Of a DNA stretch of 64,000 nucleotides, positions 49,922-58,066 are shown one piece after another. Origin of the DNA: DASPJQ01 sp035299065 (GTDB taxonomy: Bacteria > Bacteroidota > Bacteroidia > Flavobacteriales_D > UBA2798); the NCBI GenBank assembly GCA_035299065.1, contig DATGXI010000152.1, positions 1-64,000 on the forward strand, given 5' to 3'. The position numbers were made by a program, and so were the translations under genes. Position 1 is the first letter of the stretch. Each line of letters opens with the position of its first letter. The notes under the pieces are model-generated. The model was not told where the DNA came from, did not search any database, and saw only the letters and a program-made list of their open reading frames with translations.

Positions 49922-50983
49922 ATGGAAAACAACCCGAACAACGACAACCCACTACATCCGGTAAACCCGGTTAATCCCGAAATACATCAAACCGTAAACA
50001 CCGGTGACAATGATTTTTTTAACCCTGCCCGTTTGCAGCTTGAAAAAATTACCAATACAGTATACGCGGCAAAAAACCAAATATCGCGTTACGTGATTGG
50101 CCAGCATGAAATGACTGAGCTTTTGCTTATTGGTATTTTAGCCAACGGCCACGTATTGCTTGAAGGTGTTCCGGGAATTGCAAAAACACTTACCGCAAAA
50201 GTTTTGTCTAAAACACTGTCGGCAAATTTTGCACGTATACAGTTTACGCCTGACTTAATGCCCAGCGATGTGATTGGAACATCAACCTACAATATGCAAA
50301 CCGGCAAATTCAACTTTAACAAGGGGCCAATTTTCAGCAATATTATACTTATTGACGAAATTAACCGTGCCCCGGCAAAAACACAGGCGGCTTTGTTTGA
50401 AGTAATGGAAGAAAGACAAATCACTTATGAAGGCACCACGCATCAACTTGATTTCCCATTCCTGGTAATGGCCACGCAAAACCCGGTTGAGCAGGAAGGA
50501 ACCTATCGTTTACCGGAAGCGCAGTTGGATCGTTTCCTTTTCCGCATAAAATTACATTATCCAAGCCGCAGTGAAGAACAGGAAATCCTAAAGCGATACC
50601 AACATGTTATCAAAACTCCAGACTTGAATGACATTGAAAAAGTATTCTCGGTACAACATTTAAAGGAAGTGCAGGACTTAATTATTAAAGTACATATTAG
50701 CGAAGGCATATTAAAATACATTGCCGATATTATTTGCAATACACGCGAACACGGCAAATTATTTTTAGGTGCATCACCACGTGCATCGTTGGCGTTATTA
50801 CGCTCCGCAAAAACACTGGCCGCACTTCGTGGTCGTGATTTTGTTGTGCCTGATGATGTGCAGTTCCTTGCTTTCCACGTACTGAACCACCGCATTATTT
50901 TAACGCCTGAGGCCGAAATGGAAGGCGTAACAACCGAGCAGGTGATCCAGGAAATTATTCAAAAAGTAGAGGTGCCAAGGTGA
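49922..50983 (+). CDS. MoxR family AAA+ ATPase
   Basis: The 353-residue protein has Walker A GVPGIAKT (82-89), Walker B IILIDEINRAPAKTQAALFE, sensor 1 MATQNP, the LPEAQLDRF arginine-finger region and the C-terminal lid with SPRASLALLRSAKTLA. MoxR ATPases are chaperone-like AAA+ proteins that activate metal-containing or envelope complexes with a partner VWA/DUF58 protein. Here it overlaps the DUF58 gene by 4 bp (GTGA). The first 40 residues are low-complexity Asn/Pro and likely disordered. Intact motifs suggest an active ATPase. Confidence 0.95.
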   Translation: MENNPNNDNPLHPVNPVNPEIHQTVNTGDNDFFNPARLQLEKITNTVYAAKNQISRYVIGQHEMTELLLIGILANGHVLLEGVPGIAKTLTAKVLSKTLSANFARIQFTPDLMPSDVIGTSTYNMQTGKFNFNKGPIFSNIILIDEINRAPAKTQAALFEVMEERQITYEGTTHQLDFPFLVMATQNPVEQEGTYRLPEAQLDRFLFRIKLHYPSRSEEQEILKRYQHVIKTPDLNDIEKVFSVQHLKEVQDLIIKVHISEGILKYIADIICNTREHGKLFLGASPRASLALLRSAKTLAALRGRDFVVPDDVQFLAFHVLNHRIILTPEAEMEGVTTEQVIQEIIQKVEVPR

Positions 50984-52314
50984 TAAAGTTTATTAAATCA
51001 TTTTACATTAAAGACCGTTTTTTTGTGGTAATGGCCGCAACGGTTTTTGTATTTGGTTTTAGCTTTGGCTGGCCATACCTGTTCCCTATTGCACAATTTA
51101 TGCTAATAGGAAGCGTGGTGTTGCTGGTTGCCGATATTTTTATTTTATACATGCCAGGCTCAACAGTTATTGCTTCACGCAGGTTAAACAGGCAACTTTC
51201 ACTTGGGGATGAAAATCCCGTAACCATTACACTTTTAAACCGCATGCGTATACCGGTTGACGTTGTTGTACACGATGAAGTTCCGGTTGAATTGCAGTGG
51301 CGCAATTTCAAAATGAACGCAAGCCTTGACCAGGGCGAACGCAAACTATTGCAATACACCATTAGGCCCACACAGCGTGGCGAGTTTCATTTCGGAAAAA
51401 TAAATTTATTTTGCACCAGTTTTTTGCGTTTTGCAGAGCGAAGAATTGTAGCCGATGAAACATTTGAAGCAGCGGTATACCCTTCAATTTTGCAAATGCG
51501 CAAATTTGAATTAAAAATTTCCAACCGCGTTACACTAAGCGAAGGCATAAAAAAAATAAGACGCCTTGGCCACAACAATGAATTTGAACAAATCAAATTG
51601 TACGTAAAGGGCGATGATTACCGAAGCATAAACTGGAAAGCCACAAGTCGCAAGCACGAGCTAATGGTAAACCAGTTCCAGGATGAAAAATCACAGCAGG
51701 TTTACTGCGTAATTGACAAAAGCCGCGTAATGCGCATGGCGTTTAACGGCCTTACACTTCTTGACCACAGCATTAATTCGGCATTGGTTATTTCAAACAC
51801 AGCTTTATTAAAGTATGACCGGGCGGGTGTATTGACATTTGCCGACAAAATCGGTAATCACATCCAGGCCGAGCGTTCATCAACCCAGTTAAAAAAAATT
51901 CTTGAATTGCTTTACAGGCAAAAAACAAAGTTCATGGAATCCAATTATGAACTTCTCAATTACTCCATCAACAAAAACATAAAAGGCCGTAGTTTGATAT
52001 TTTTATATTCAAATTTTGAAAGCCAGTACAGTCTACAACGGGCTTTGCCTGTTTTACGCAAAATCAGCCAGCGCCATTTGCTGTGCGTTATATTTTTCCA
52101 TAACACCGCTTTTGATACCATTATTGAAACCAAGGCCGAAAACATAAAAGAAGTTTATTTAAAAACCATTACGCAAAAATTTTCGGAAGAGAAAAAACGC
52201 ATGGTGCAGGAATTAAGGCAGTATGGTATTCAAACCATTTTAACAACGCCTGAAGACCTTTCAATTGATACCATTAACAAGTACCTTGAACTGAAATCCC
52301 GGGGAATGATTTAA
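50980..52314 (+). CDS. DUF58 domain-containing protein
   Basis: The 444-residue product starts with a GTG (MIKFIKSFYIKDRFF). Two membrane segments are near the N-terminus (about 16-55). The central part has the DUF58 signature, GDDYRSINWKATSRKHELMV (the G-D-x-x-R-x-I-N/D-W-x motif), followed by a VWA-like segment (VYCVIDKSRVMRM) containing the D-x-S start of a MIDAS-type site. DUF58 proteins are partners of MoxR ATPases. The gene overlaps moxR by 4 bp and precedes a 171-residue protein by 6 bp, within the same operon. Confidence 0.93.
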   Translation: MIKFIKSFYIKDRFFVVMAATVFVFGFSFGWPYLFPIAQFMLIGSVVLLVADIFILYMPGSTVIASRRLNRQLSLGDENPVTITLLNRMRIPVDVVVHDEVPVELQWRNFKMNASLDQGERKLLQYTIRPTQRGEFHFGKINLFCTSFLRFAERRIVADETFEAAVYPSILQMRKFELKISNRVTLSEGIKKIRRLGHNNEFEQIKLYVKGDDYRSINWKATSRKHELMVNQFQDEKSQQVYCVIDKSRVMRMAFNGLTLLDHSINSALVISNTALLKYDRAGVLTFADKIGNHIQAERSSTQLKKILELLYRQKTKFMESNYELLNYSINKNIKGRSLIFLYSNFESQYSLQRALPVLRKISQRHLLCVIFFHNTAFDTIIETKAENIKEVYLKTITQKFSEEKKRMVQELRQYGIQTILTTPEDLSIDTINKYLELKSRGMI

Positions 52315-52320
52315 ACAACA

Positions 52321-52836
52321 ATGATTCGTTTCATAAACATACAACGAATCTTTCAGGCTATTTTTATATTCACATTCCTTGTTCCGGCAAAACTCCCTGC
52401 TCAGGAAAATATACCCTTAAAGAAATCGCTTTATTTTGAATTGGCCGGCAGCGGTGGTTTTTTCTCCCTGAATTATGAAAAATTCATTTTTAAATCAACG
52501 CAACCTCAATTTACTTTCCGTGCCGGTATAAGCATTGCTCCAATTGACAAAAACAACGGCTCTGGTATTGTTTTTCCGGTTATGGTAAACGCATTGTTTG
52601 GCAAAACAGCACATAAACTGGAAGCCGGACTTGGCCAGGGCATTACAATAACAACCAAAGGTCATTTTTTTGCACGTGCCACAGGTGTTTTTGGTTATCG
52701 TTTTCAAAAACCGGGTAAGCATTGTTTTTTCCGTGTTTCGTATACCCCCATTGTGTCTTACCTGGTCGACTTTCAATACACCAACTGGTTTGGGTTAAGT
52801 ATTGGATATTCATTTCTACAAAAACAAATCAAATGA
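52321..52836 (+). CDS. Exported beta-rich protein, probable outer membrane protein
   Basis: The 171-residue product has a signal peptide (about 1-27, ending KLPAQ) and a body of alternating strands with SLYFELAGSGGFFSLNYEKF and GLGQGITITTKGHFFARATG, ending in WFGLSIGYSFLQKQIK. This fits a small barrel with conserved terminal strand rather than a soluble domain. No family is recognised. It follows DUF58 by 6 bp and overlaps the next lipoprotein gene by 4 bp, so it is the seventh-to-last element of the same transcript as the MoxR locus. Confidence 0.72.
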   Translation: MIRFINIQRIFQAIFIFTFLVPAKLPAQENIPLKKSLYFELAGSGGFFSLNYEKFIFKSTQPQFTFRAGISIAPIDKNNGSGIVFPVMVNALFGKTAHKLEAGLGQGITITTKGHFFARATGVFGYRFQKPGKHCFFRVSYTPIVSYLVDFQYTNWFGLSIGYSFLQKQIK

Positions 52837-53597
52837 AAGTTCTTCTGCTTTTCATAGCGTGCATTCTGGCTTTTGTTGCCTGTAACAAGAAGAAAATTTT
52901 TGATGGTCCTGATTTCTATTCCGATGACTTTGAATCGTACAATTCGTTGGAGGAGCTGCTTTCAAATGACGATGTAAACTGGTCGTTTACCCAACTCACT
53001 TCGCCTGAAAACACAATTAAACCAGATACATCTATTAAACATGGCGGAAATAAATCCATGCGATTCAGTTCCAAAAAATCAGACGGAAAATTTGTTTCAA
53101 AGTGCAGCATTGCCAAACAAAACATGGCTTTTTGGGAAGGTGAAACCCTGCGCATTACCGCCTGGTACTATTTACAGGGAACCCAATCGGCACAATGGCT
53201 TTTTATAATGGACATGGAAGAGCAGGTGGCCATTGGCGCAGGGCCAGGTATGCGGCTTGCACTGGTTGACAATAAAATTTGTGTTGAACATAAGTTTTAT
53301 GAAGACGACCTGTTTCAACCTCAAAATGGCGGCATTGAAATGCCCCGGGACCAATGGGTGGAAATAATTTGGGAAGTAAAACTGTCGCAAAAAAACAAAG
53401 GCGTGGTAAAAGTTTGGCAAAACGGGCAATTGATCATTGATGCTTCCAACACCCGTACATTGCCAAAAGACCTTCTTTACTCCCAACAGGGGACAAAAGG
53501 CATGGTTAGTAGCATTGAGGTTGGAATTACGGCCAATTCACGCGACAACGACCTTGTAATGTATGTTGACGATGTGTTGATTCAAAAAATCAATTAA
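52833..53597 (+). CDS. Lipoprotein with concanavalin/LamG-like (polysaccharide-lyase-like) fold
   Basis: From the ATG at 52833 the product is 254 residues with a lipobox FVAC (Cys17). The mature part is a beta jellyroll: GDDVNWSFTQLTSPEN-like opening, MRFSSKKSDGKF, WYYLQGTQSAQWLFIMDMEE, VEIIWEVKLSQKNKGVVKVW, and closing VMYVDDVLI. This resembles the heparin-lyase-type polysaccharide lyase fold and LamG domains, which bind or cleave glycans. The catalytic His/Tyr pair of true lyases is not identifiable, so binding is as likely as cleavage. It overlaps the preceding gene by 4 bp and converges on the T9SS gene with a 4-bp overlap. Confidence 0.78.
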   Translation: MKVLLLFIACILAFVACNKKKIFDGPDFYSDDFESYNSLEELLSNDDVNWSFTQLTSPENTIKPDTSIKHGGNKSMRFSSKKSDGKFVSKCSIAKQNMAFWEGETLRITAWYYLQGTQSAQWLFIMDMEEQVAIGAGPGMRLALVDNKICVEHKFYEDDLFQPQNGGIEMPRDQWVEIIWEVKLSQKNKGVVKVWQNGQLIIDASNTRTLPKDLLYSQQGTKGMVSSIEVGITANSRDNDLVMYVDDVLIQKIN

Positions 53598-54298
53598 CGC
53601 TCAATTACAATTTTTCGCACGGCCACCTGCCCGTTTTCCAATTTAATTTTGCAACTGTAAATTCCGGGTAATAGTTCATTTATATTTATGCAAGCTGTTT
53701 GTGAATTCACAGTTTGCATAAATACGCTTTTGCCCTGCATATTGTAAAAAATTAACGTCTCTATTTTCAATGTATGAGACACAAAATTTACCGCTGAGTG
53801 TGCAGGATTCGGAAAAGTATTTACCGAGGTAAGGCCATTGGTAAAATCAACCATGCCCGATGTTGTTGGGTTCAGGTTAATGGTAATGGTATCGGTAAAA
53901 TAACAGGAGTCGGTTGAAAGCGGTAAAAAATTTGAAACACGTAAAATAAAACTAAACATAAAGTCGGCCGGTATAGGTGCAGCTACGCTATAAGGTATTG
54001 CAGCATCATTTGTTTGCCCATCGTTCCACGATGAGCCAAAAACATTCCATCCGTCCATTCCGCCACTTTCAGTCATACCTGCGGGCAAAGCCGTTACCGG
54101 AACTATTTTCGCCAAAGGATACGCAAAATTTGTTCCGCTGTTGTTTGTTATGGGAATAACTATTAACGTGTCACCGCTAAAATTTGAAGTGGATGGTATA
54201 CCGTGGGCAAGCGGCATACTTTGGCAGGTTATATATTGTGCTTTTGCAGAAAATGCAGTGGTAAAAAATACCAGGAGCAAGGTAAACGTGTGTTTCAT
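53594..54298 (-). CDS. Secreted protein with T9SS type A sorting domain
   Basis: The 234-residue product has a signal peptide (about 1-20) and a short beta domain, ending in a sorting domain (NTFPNPAHSAVNFVSHTLKI, then NINELLPGIYSCKIKLENGQ). The passenger region is small (about 140 residues) and has two cysteines that could form a disulfide. Function unknown; surface or extracellular location is the firm part. Its stop overlaps by 4 bp the convergent lipoprotein gene, leaving no room for a terminator between them. Confidence 0.85.
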   Translation of the reverse strand: MKHTFTLLLVFFTTAFSAKAQYITCQSMPLAHGIPSTSNFSGDTLIVIPITNNSGTNFAYPLAKIVPVTALPAGMTESGGMDGWNVFGSSWNDGQTNDAAIPYSVAAPIPADFMFSFILRVSNFLPLSTDSCYFTDTITINLNPTTSGMVDFTNGLTSVNTFPNPAHSAVNFVSHTLKIETLIFYNMQGKSVFMQTVNSQTACININELLPGIYSCKIKLENGQVAVRKIVIER

Positions 54299-54772
54299 AG
54301 TTGTTGGTTTATGGGTTAAATTTACGTGAAAACTGCGGGAGGGTTCATGTACAATTCAGCCTGCTTCATGTACCACACCCTTATGTTCCAGCGATTTACC
54401 TGTTTTTATTGGATTCCTATTTACCCTAAATGTGGTATAGGCCAGGTCATATAACTGGCTTAATTTTACAGGGTGAACATCAACCAGCTTAATGAATCAA
54501 CGTGTACCGGCTGTGCCTTAGCCGAACTTTCTTTTTTATTTAAAAAGAAAAAAAAGTGTTGCAAAAAATTCAAGAAAGGTAAGCGTTGTAAAAAGTGCCC
54601 TGGCAGGAAAGATTAATCAATTTCGGGTTTCGAAGTTTCTTATTTCCTTTTTCTGATTTATTATTTTATTTGGATATCTGGGGCAGTATATAAAACGTAA
54701 GCAGTCTTTTTGAGCCAGTAAATCTTAAAGCCAGGAAAAAAAGCAATGATCAATTTTTATTTGAAATCGCTT
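54299..54772. other. Mostly noncoding region holding one tiny ORF
   Basis: Between two minus-strand T9SS cargo genes. The only coding signal is the 47-codon plus-strand ORF at 54473-54616 (separate entry). The rest is AT-rich with no clear hairpin plus T-tract. Confidence 0.5.
54473..54616 (+). CDS. Tiny Cys/Lys-rich protein (possible small-protein family)
   Basis: The frame from the GTG at 54473 to TAA at 54616 encodes 47 residues: a Cys-x-x-Cys (CTGC) near the middle, a run of five lysines, then CCKKFKKGKRCKKCPGRK. The C-terminal pattern CC-K-K-x-K-K-G-K-R-C-K-K-C-P recalls short Cys/Lys-rich tails I have seen on small Bacteroidota proteins, though I cannot name the family. There is no ATG in frame; the frame is open back to a TAA at 54461. 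Such composition is unlikely in random AT-rich DNA but not impossible. Role unknown; metal or nucleic-acid binding would fit the composition. Confidence 0.45.
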   Translation: MNINQLNESTCTGCALAELSFLFKKKKKCCKKFKKGKRCKKCPGRKD

Positions 54773-55840
54773 TTACTTCTCAATAACTAATTTCTGTGTC
54801 ACCACATTTCCGTTTGAATTAATTCTTACGAAGTACAATCCGCTTTCCATTGAACTGTTCAATGGGACTGAAACGTTAGTTGAATTCACGTTTGCAGTAT
54901 ACACAACACGTCCAAAGGCATCGCACAGCTGAACTGAGTGAATTATAGATTCGGACTGAATGCTTACGTTGGTATTGGCCGGGTTCGGATACATGCTAAA
55001 CGCAGGTTTCACATTTTCATTAACACCAATAAATGTATGCGGGAAGTCTTTATAAATAAATTGGGTGACATCGCCACTGGTAGTTGAATTCACCTGCAAA
55101 ACGGGCACATCATGTCCTAAAGCCATATAATGGTACTGTATTTCGGTTGGACGTGGGTTCTCAAATGCAAATCCAAATGTTTCAATGTAAATTGAATCGG
55201 TAATGTCAACGGTGATTTTTAAGCGCAACACATCAAATGTATCAAGTGGTGTAATCACTTTACCCCAACCATCCACTTCACCATCTTTCCACATTTTTTG
55301 GCGGTACTCACCTACTCCCGGTACGTTTATCACAAATGCCGAATAATTTGAATACGTGTCAGTATAATTCAAAGGTAAATTGCATTTCAACTCAATTGGT
55401 TGTTTGCGAACCGAGGTTGGAATGCCATTTATATTTGCGCCAAAACCTACATTTTCCCATTCACTTGACTCAACTTTAAAATAATCGTACACTTCTGAAA
55501 CGGTCATAATGGTGGTAACATTAAACCCTTGTCCTGATACCGCGTAATCAGCTTTCCAATCTGGATAAATAAAAGCATTGTTGAAGAAAAACTGGTAGGC
55601 AAATGGTGTTGACGAAACCGATACGCATGTATCAAGGTCCTGCCCGGTTGCAACCAGGTAGGAATAATCCCAGGTAAAATTGGCACCTGTGGGTGTTGGA
55701 TCGGTTGACCAGGTGTCAATACAGGTACTTAACCTGAATGTATCGTTTACAACGGGCAAATCAGCATCGGTAATGGTTATTTGCGCATTGGTGGTTATAG
55801 CTGTACAAAGTAAAATACCCAGTGTAAAATTTTTCATCAT
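54773..55840 (-). CDS. Secreted protein with T9SS type A sorting domain
   Basis: The 355-residue product has a signal peptide (about 1-20, ending NAQ), a large beta-rich passenger (about 25-270), and a C-terminal sorting domain (FSMYPNPANTNVSIQSES, ending SGLYFVRINSNGNVVTQKLV). The passenger has Trp/Tyr-rich strands and two N-terminal cysteines (STCIDTW, LDTCVS) that may pair. No family recognised. MMKNFT gives two candidate Met starts; the first is used here. Confidence 0.86.
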   Translation of the reverse strand: MMKNFTLGILLCTAITTNAQITITDADLPVVNDTFRLSTCIDTWSTDPTPTGANFTWDYSYLVATGQDLDTCVSVSSTPFAYQFFFNNAFIYPDWKADYAVSGQGFNVTTIMTVSEVYDYFKVESSEWENVGFGANINGIPTSVRKQPIELKCNLPLNYTDTYSNYSAFVINVPGVGEYRQKMWKDGEVDGWGKVITPLDTFDVLRLKITVDITDSIYIETFGFAFENPRPTEIQYHYMALGHDVPVLQVNSTTSGDVTQFIYKDFPHTFIGVNENVKPAFSMYPNPANTNVSIQSESIIHSVQLCDAFGRVVYTANVNSTNVSVPLNSSMESGLYFVRINSNGNVVTQKLVIEK

Positions 55841-56272
55841 GTTTTTTTTGAATGAATAAAGATAGGTTATTTTCTGCGTTTCGCAATGCAGTTACAAGTT
55901 CATGGATTTCAATTACTTGAGACTATTCATAAACCGCCAAACCAGGTAACATCTTATGAACAACCGGTTTTTATTAAAAACTTATTACCTGTTTAATCCC
56001 GCTGTTTCAATATAGTATGCATACATACCTTTTCGTTTTTTAATTTTGTTGCGGTAAAAAAGAAACCTTGTTAAGGTCTATTCAGTAAAACAAACCAGAA
56101 CACGATTAAAAACTACACATGGCAAACGTACTGTTTGGAGCTGGGTTTCGCATCGTTTTAAAAAACCCTATAGCTGCTCCCTCTTTATAACGCTTGTCAA
56201 CTGTGCGTGCCCGCTGCGCTTAATTGCGCACATAACTGTTAACGATTTATTCATTTTTAAACTTAGTGATGT
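55841..56272. other. Noncoding region between divergent genes
   Basis: The 432-bp interval separates the minus-strand T9SS cargo gene from a plus-strand gene. I see no reading frame, repeat element or strong hairpin. Promoters for both genes must lie here; no box is convincing. Confidence 0.5.
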
Positions 56273-56938
56273 ATGAAAACGCTTGCTGTTTTATTAACGG
56301 TATTGCTGGGAGCACTATCGTTACAATCAAAATCAATTAACCAGGTTAGTTTTAGCGTAAGGGTAAAAGTTGACCACTTTTTTTCACCCGGTTCACTAAA
56401 CCTGTTGGCACACGAAGTAAACCCTAAAAAGGGCGACACCATTATGCTTGAAAAACACACCGATTACCTTCGTGCCTTAAAAGACAAGCAGGTGGTAACA
56501 GGCGCAACAAACAACAAAGCATGGGTTGTGGCTTTTTTTATGAATAACATAATAAGCCTTGATGATGCTTTTTCGCTCATGAATAATTACAACGCCTTTG
56601 ATGAAACAAATTCACTGTATACAAAACCCAATCCAACAGATTTTTACTATGCCATAGAAATACTTACCACTGATGAACAAAGCCTGCAGGACTATATTCT
56701 AATATGTCCTGAGCTTGAAAAACAAATCATGCAAAAAGATGAACGCATTTTTATAGCCGGCAAAATAAGCAGTCATGCAAAAGCCGTATTGTTACAGGAA
56801 AAGCTCGTAGAGGCTGGCTTAAAAAACAATGTTGTGGTGGCTTATGAAGGAGTAAAACAGGTGCCGGTTTATATGGTAGCCAAAACACCGCAAACCGAAG
56901 TTAAACCTGAAAAAAACAACCGTAAAAAACACAAATAA
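56273..56938 (+). CDS. Exported protein of unknown function, weakly YCII-like
   Basis: The 221-residue product has a hydrophobic N-terminus (MKTLAVLLTVLLGALSLQS) consistent with a signal peptide. The segment HTDYLRALKDKQVVTGATN (about 61-79) resembles the YCII/EthD ferredoxin-like fold motif, and the C-terminal half repeats that secondary structure, so a duplicated ferredoxin-like domain is possible. The tail is Lys/Asn-rich and probably disordered. No catalytic signature is firm. An inverted repeat follows about 170 bp downstream. Confidence 0.65.
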   Translation: MKTLAVLLTVLLGALSLQSKSINQVSFSVRVKVDHFFSPGSLNLLAHEVNPKKGDTIMLEKHTDYLRALKDKQVVTGATNNKAWVVAFFMNNIISLDDAFSLMNNYNAFDETNSLYTKPNPTDFYYAIEILTTDEQSLQDYILICPELEKQIMQKDERIFIAGKISSHAKAVLLQEKLVEAGLKNNVVVAYEGVKQVPVYMVAKTPQTEVKPEKNNRKKHK

Positions 56939-57104
56939 AGGACCATGTGGGTTGGGCGGTTGAAAAAACAGGGAATACTGTGTTTTGGTATTTACAAATG
57001 CATTTTTTAATCCATAGAGAACAAACACACAAAACTATCACTTTAAAAAGCGGCAAAACAATTAAAATCCTTCTTGTCTTTATTTTACATACATTAGTTG
57101 GGTG

Positions 57105-57138
57105 AACCGGAATGAATAAAATTGTTCCGGTTTATTTA
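57105..57138 (+). terminator. Inverted repeat AACCGGAA/TTCCGGTT, terminator-like
   Basis: An 8-bp perfect stem AACCGGAA (57105-57112) and TTCCGGTT (57125-57132) with a 12-nt loop is followed by TTATTTAATTTT. It sits 16 bp upstream of the ppx ATG and about 170 bp after the preceding gene. It could terminate that gene's transcript, or act in the ppx leader as a regulator. Confidence 0.5.
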
Positions 57139-57148
57139 ATTTTAACCT

Positions 57149-58066
57149 ATGATTGCAGTAATTGATTGTGGTACCAATACATTTAATTTATTAATCGGTA
57201 CCGTTTCAGGGAATGAACCTGAGGTTGTTTACCACACAAAAATACCGGTGAGGCTTGGCGAAGGTGGAATTGACAGGGGTATTCTTTCAAAACCCGCATT
57301 TGAGCGGGGCATAAATGCTTTGGTTGAATTCAGTAAGATTATTGCTGAAAAAAAAATCGAAAAAATCCTTGCTATTGGAACAGCCGCATTACGTGATGCG
57401 GCAAACGGCCCAGAATTTATTGAAGCCTGCAAACAAAAAACAGGCATCACCATTGACCTTATTGAGGGCGAGCGTGAAGCTGAGCTAATATGGAAGGGTG
57501 CCCGGCACTGTGTAAATCCGAAAGGTAAATACCTGGTTATGGACATTGGAGGTGGCAGCAATGAATTTATTATTGCCGACCACCACGAAATTTACTGGAA
57601 AAAAAGCTACCGGCTTGGGCTCTCACGGCTAAAAGAAACTTTCAGGTTCAATGACAACCCCTCAGAAAAAGAAATCCACGAAGTAGCCGTTTATCTTGAA
57701 AAAGAAATGGAAGATTTATTTAAAGTATGCAAAGAATACGGGATTGAAACATTGGTTGGTACGGCAGGTACTTTTGATACGTATGCTTCAGTTTTTAATT
57801 TTAAATATATTGGTATTGATTTTGACTCAAGCAATAAATCCATGGAATTCAACAACACTGAATTGATTGACTTTTGCAGGGAATTCACCACTTTATCCAA
57901 AAACAAAAGAGATGCGGTTGAAGGTATTCCTGAATTCAGGAAGGAATTTATGATATATGCCACACTTCTTACCCAAACAGTTATGGAGAAATGCAACATC
58001 AAATCAAGTTATCTTTCAACGTATGCGCTCAAGGAAGGCGTTTTTATTGAAGCACTCATTAAATAA
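57149..58066 (+). CDS. Exopolyphosphatase / Ppx-GppA family phosphatase
   Basis: The 305-residue protein has the ASKHA phosphate-1 motif AVIDCGTNTFNLLIG (3-17), the acidic catalytic region IDLIEGEREAELIWKGA (about 108-124) and the phosphate-2 motif LVMDIGGGSNEFII (about 130-143). It hydrolyses terminal phosphate from polyphosphate or from pppGpp; the short form without a C-terminal HD domain is common in Bacteroidota. Convergent with cysN: the two stop codons overlap by 8 bp. Confidence 0.92.
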   Translation: MIAVIDCGTNTFNLLIGTVSGNEPEVVYHTKIPVRLGEGGIDRGILSKPAFERGINALVEFSKIIAEKKIEKILAIGTAALRDAANGPEFIEACKQKTGITIDLIEGEREAELIWKGARHCVNPKGKYLVMDIGGGSNEFIIADHHEIYWKKSYRLGLSRLKETFRFNDNPSEKEIHEVAVYLEKEMEDLFKVCKEYGIETLVGTAGTFDTYASVFNFKYIGIDFDSSNKSMEFNNTELIDFCREFTTLSKNKRDAVEGIPEFRKEFMIYATLLTQTVMEKCNIKSSYLSTYALKEGVFIEALIK

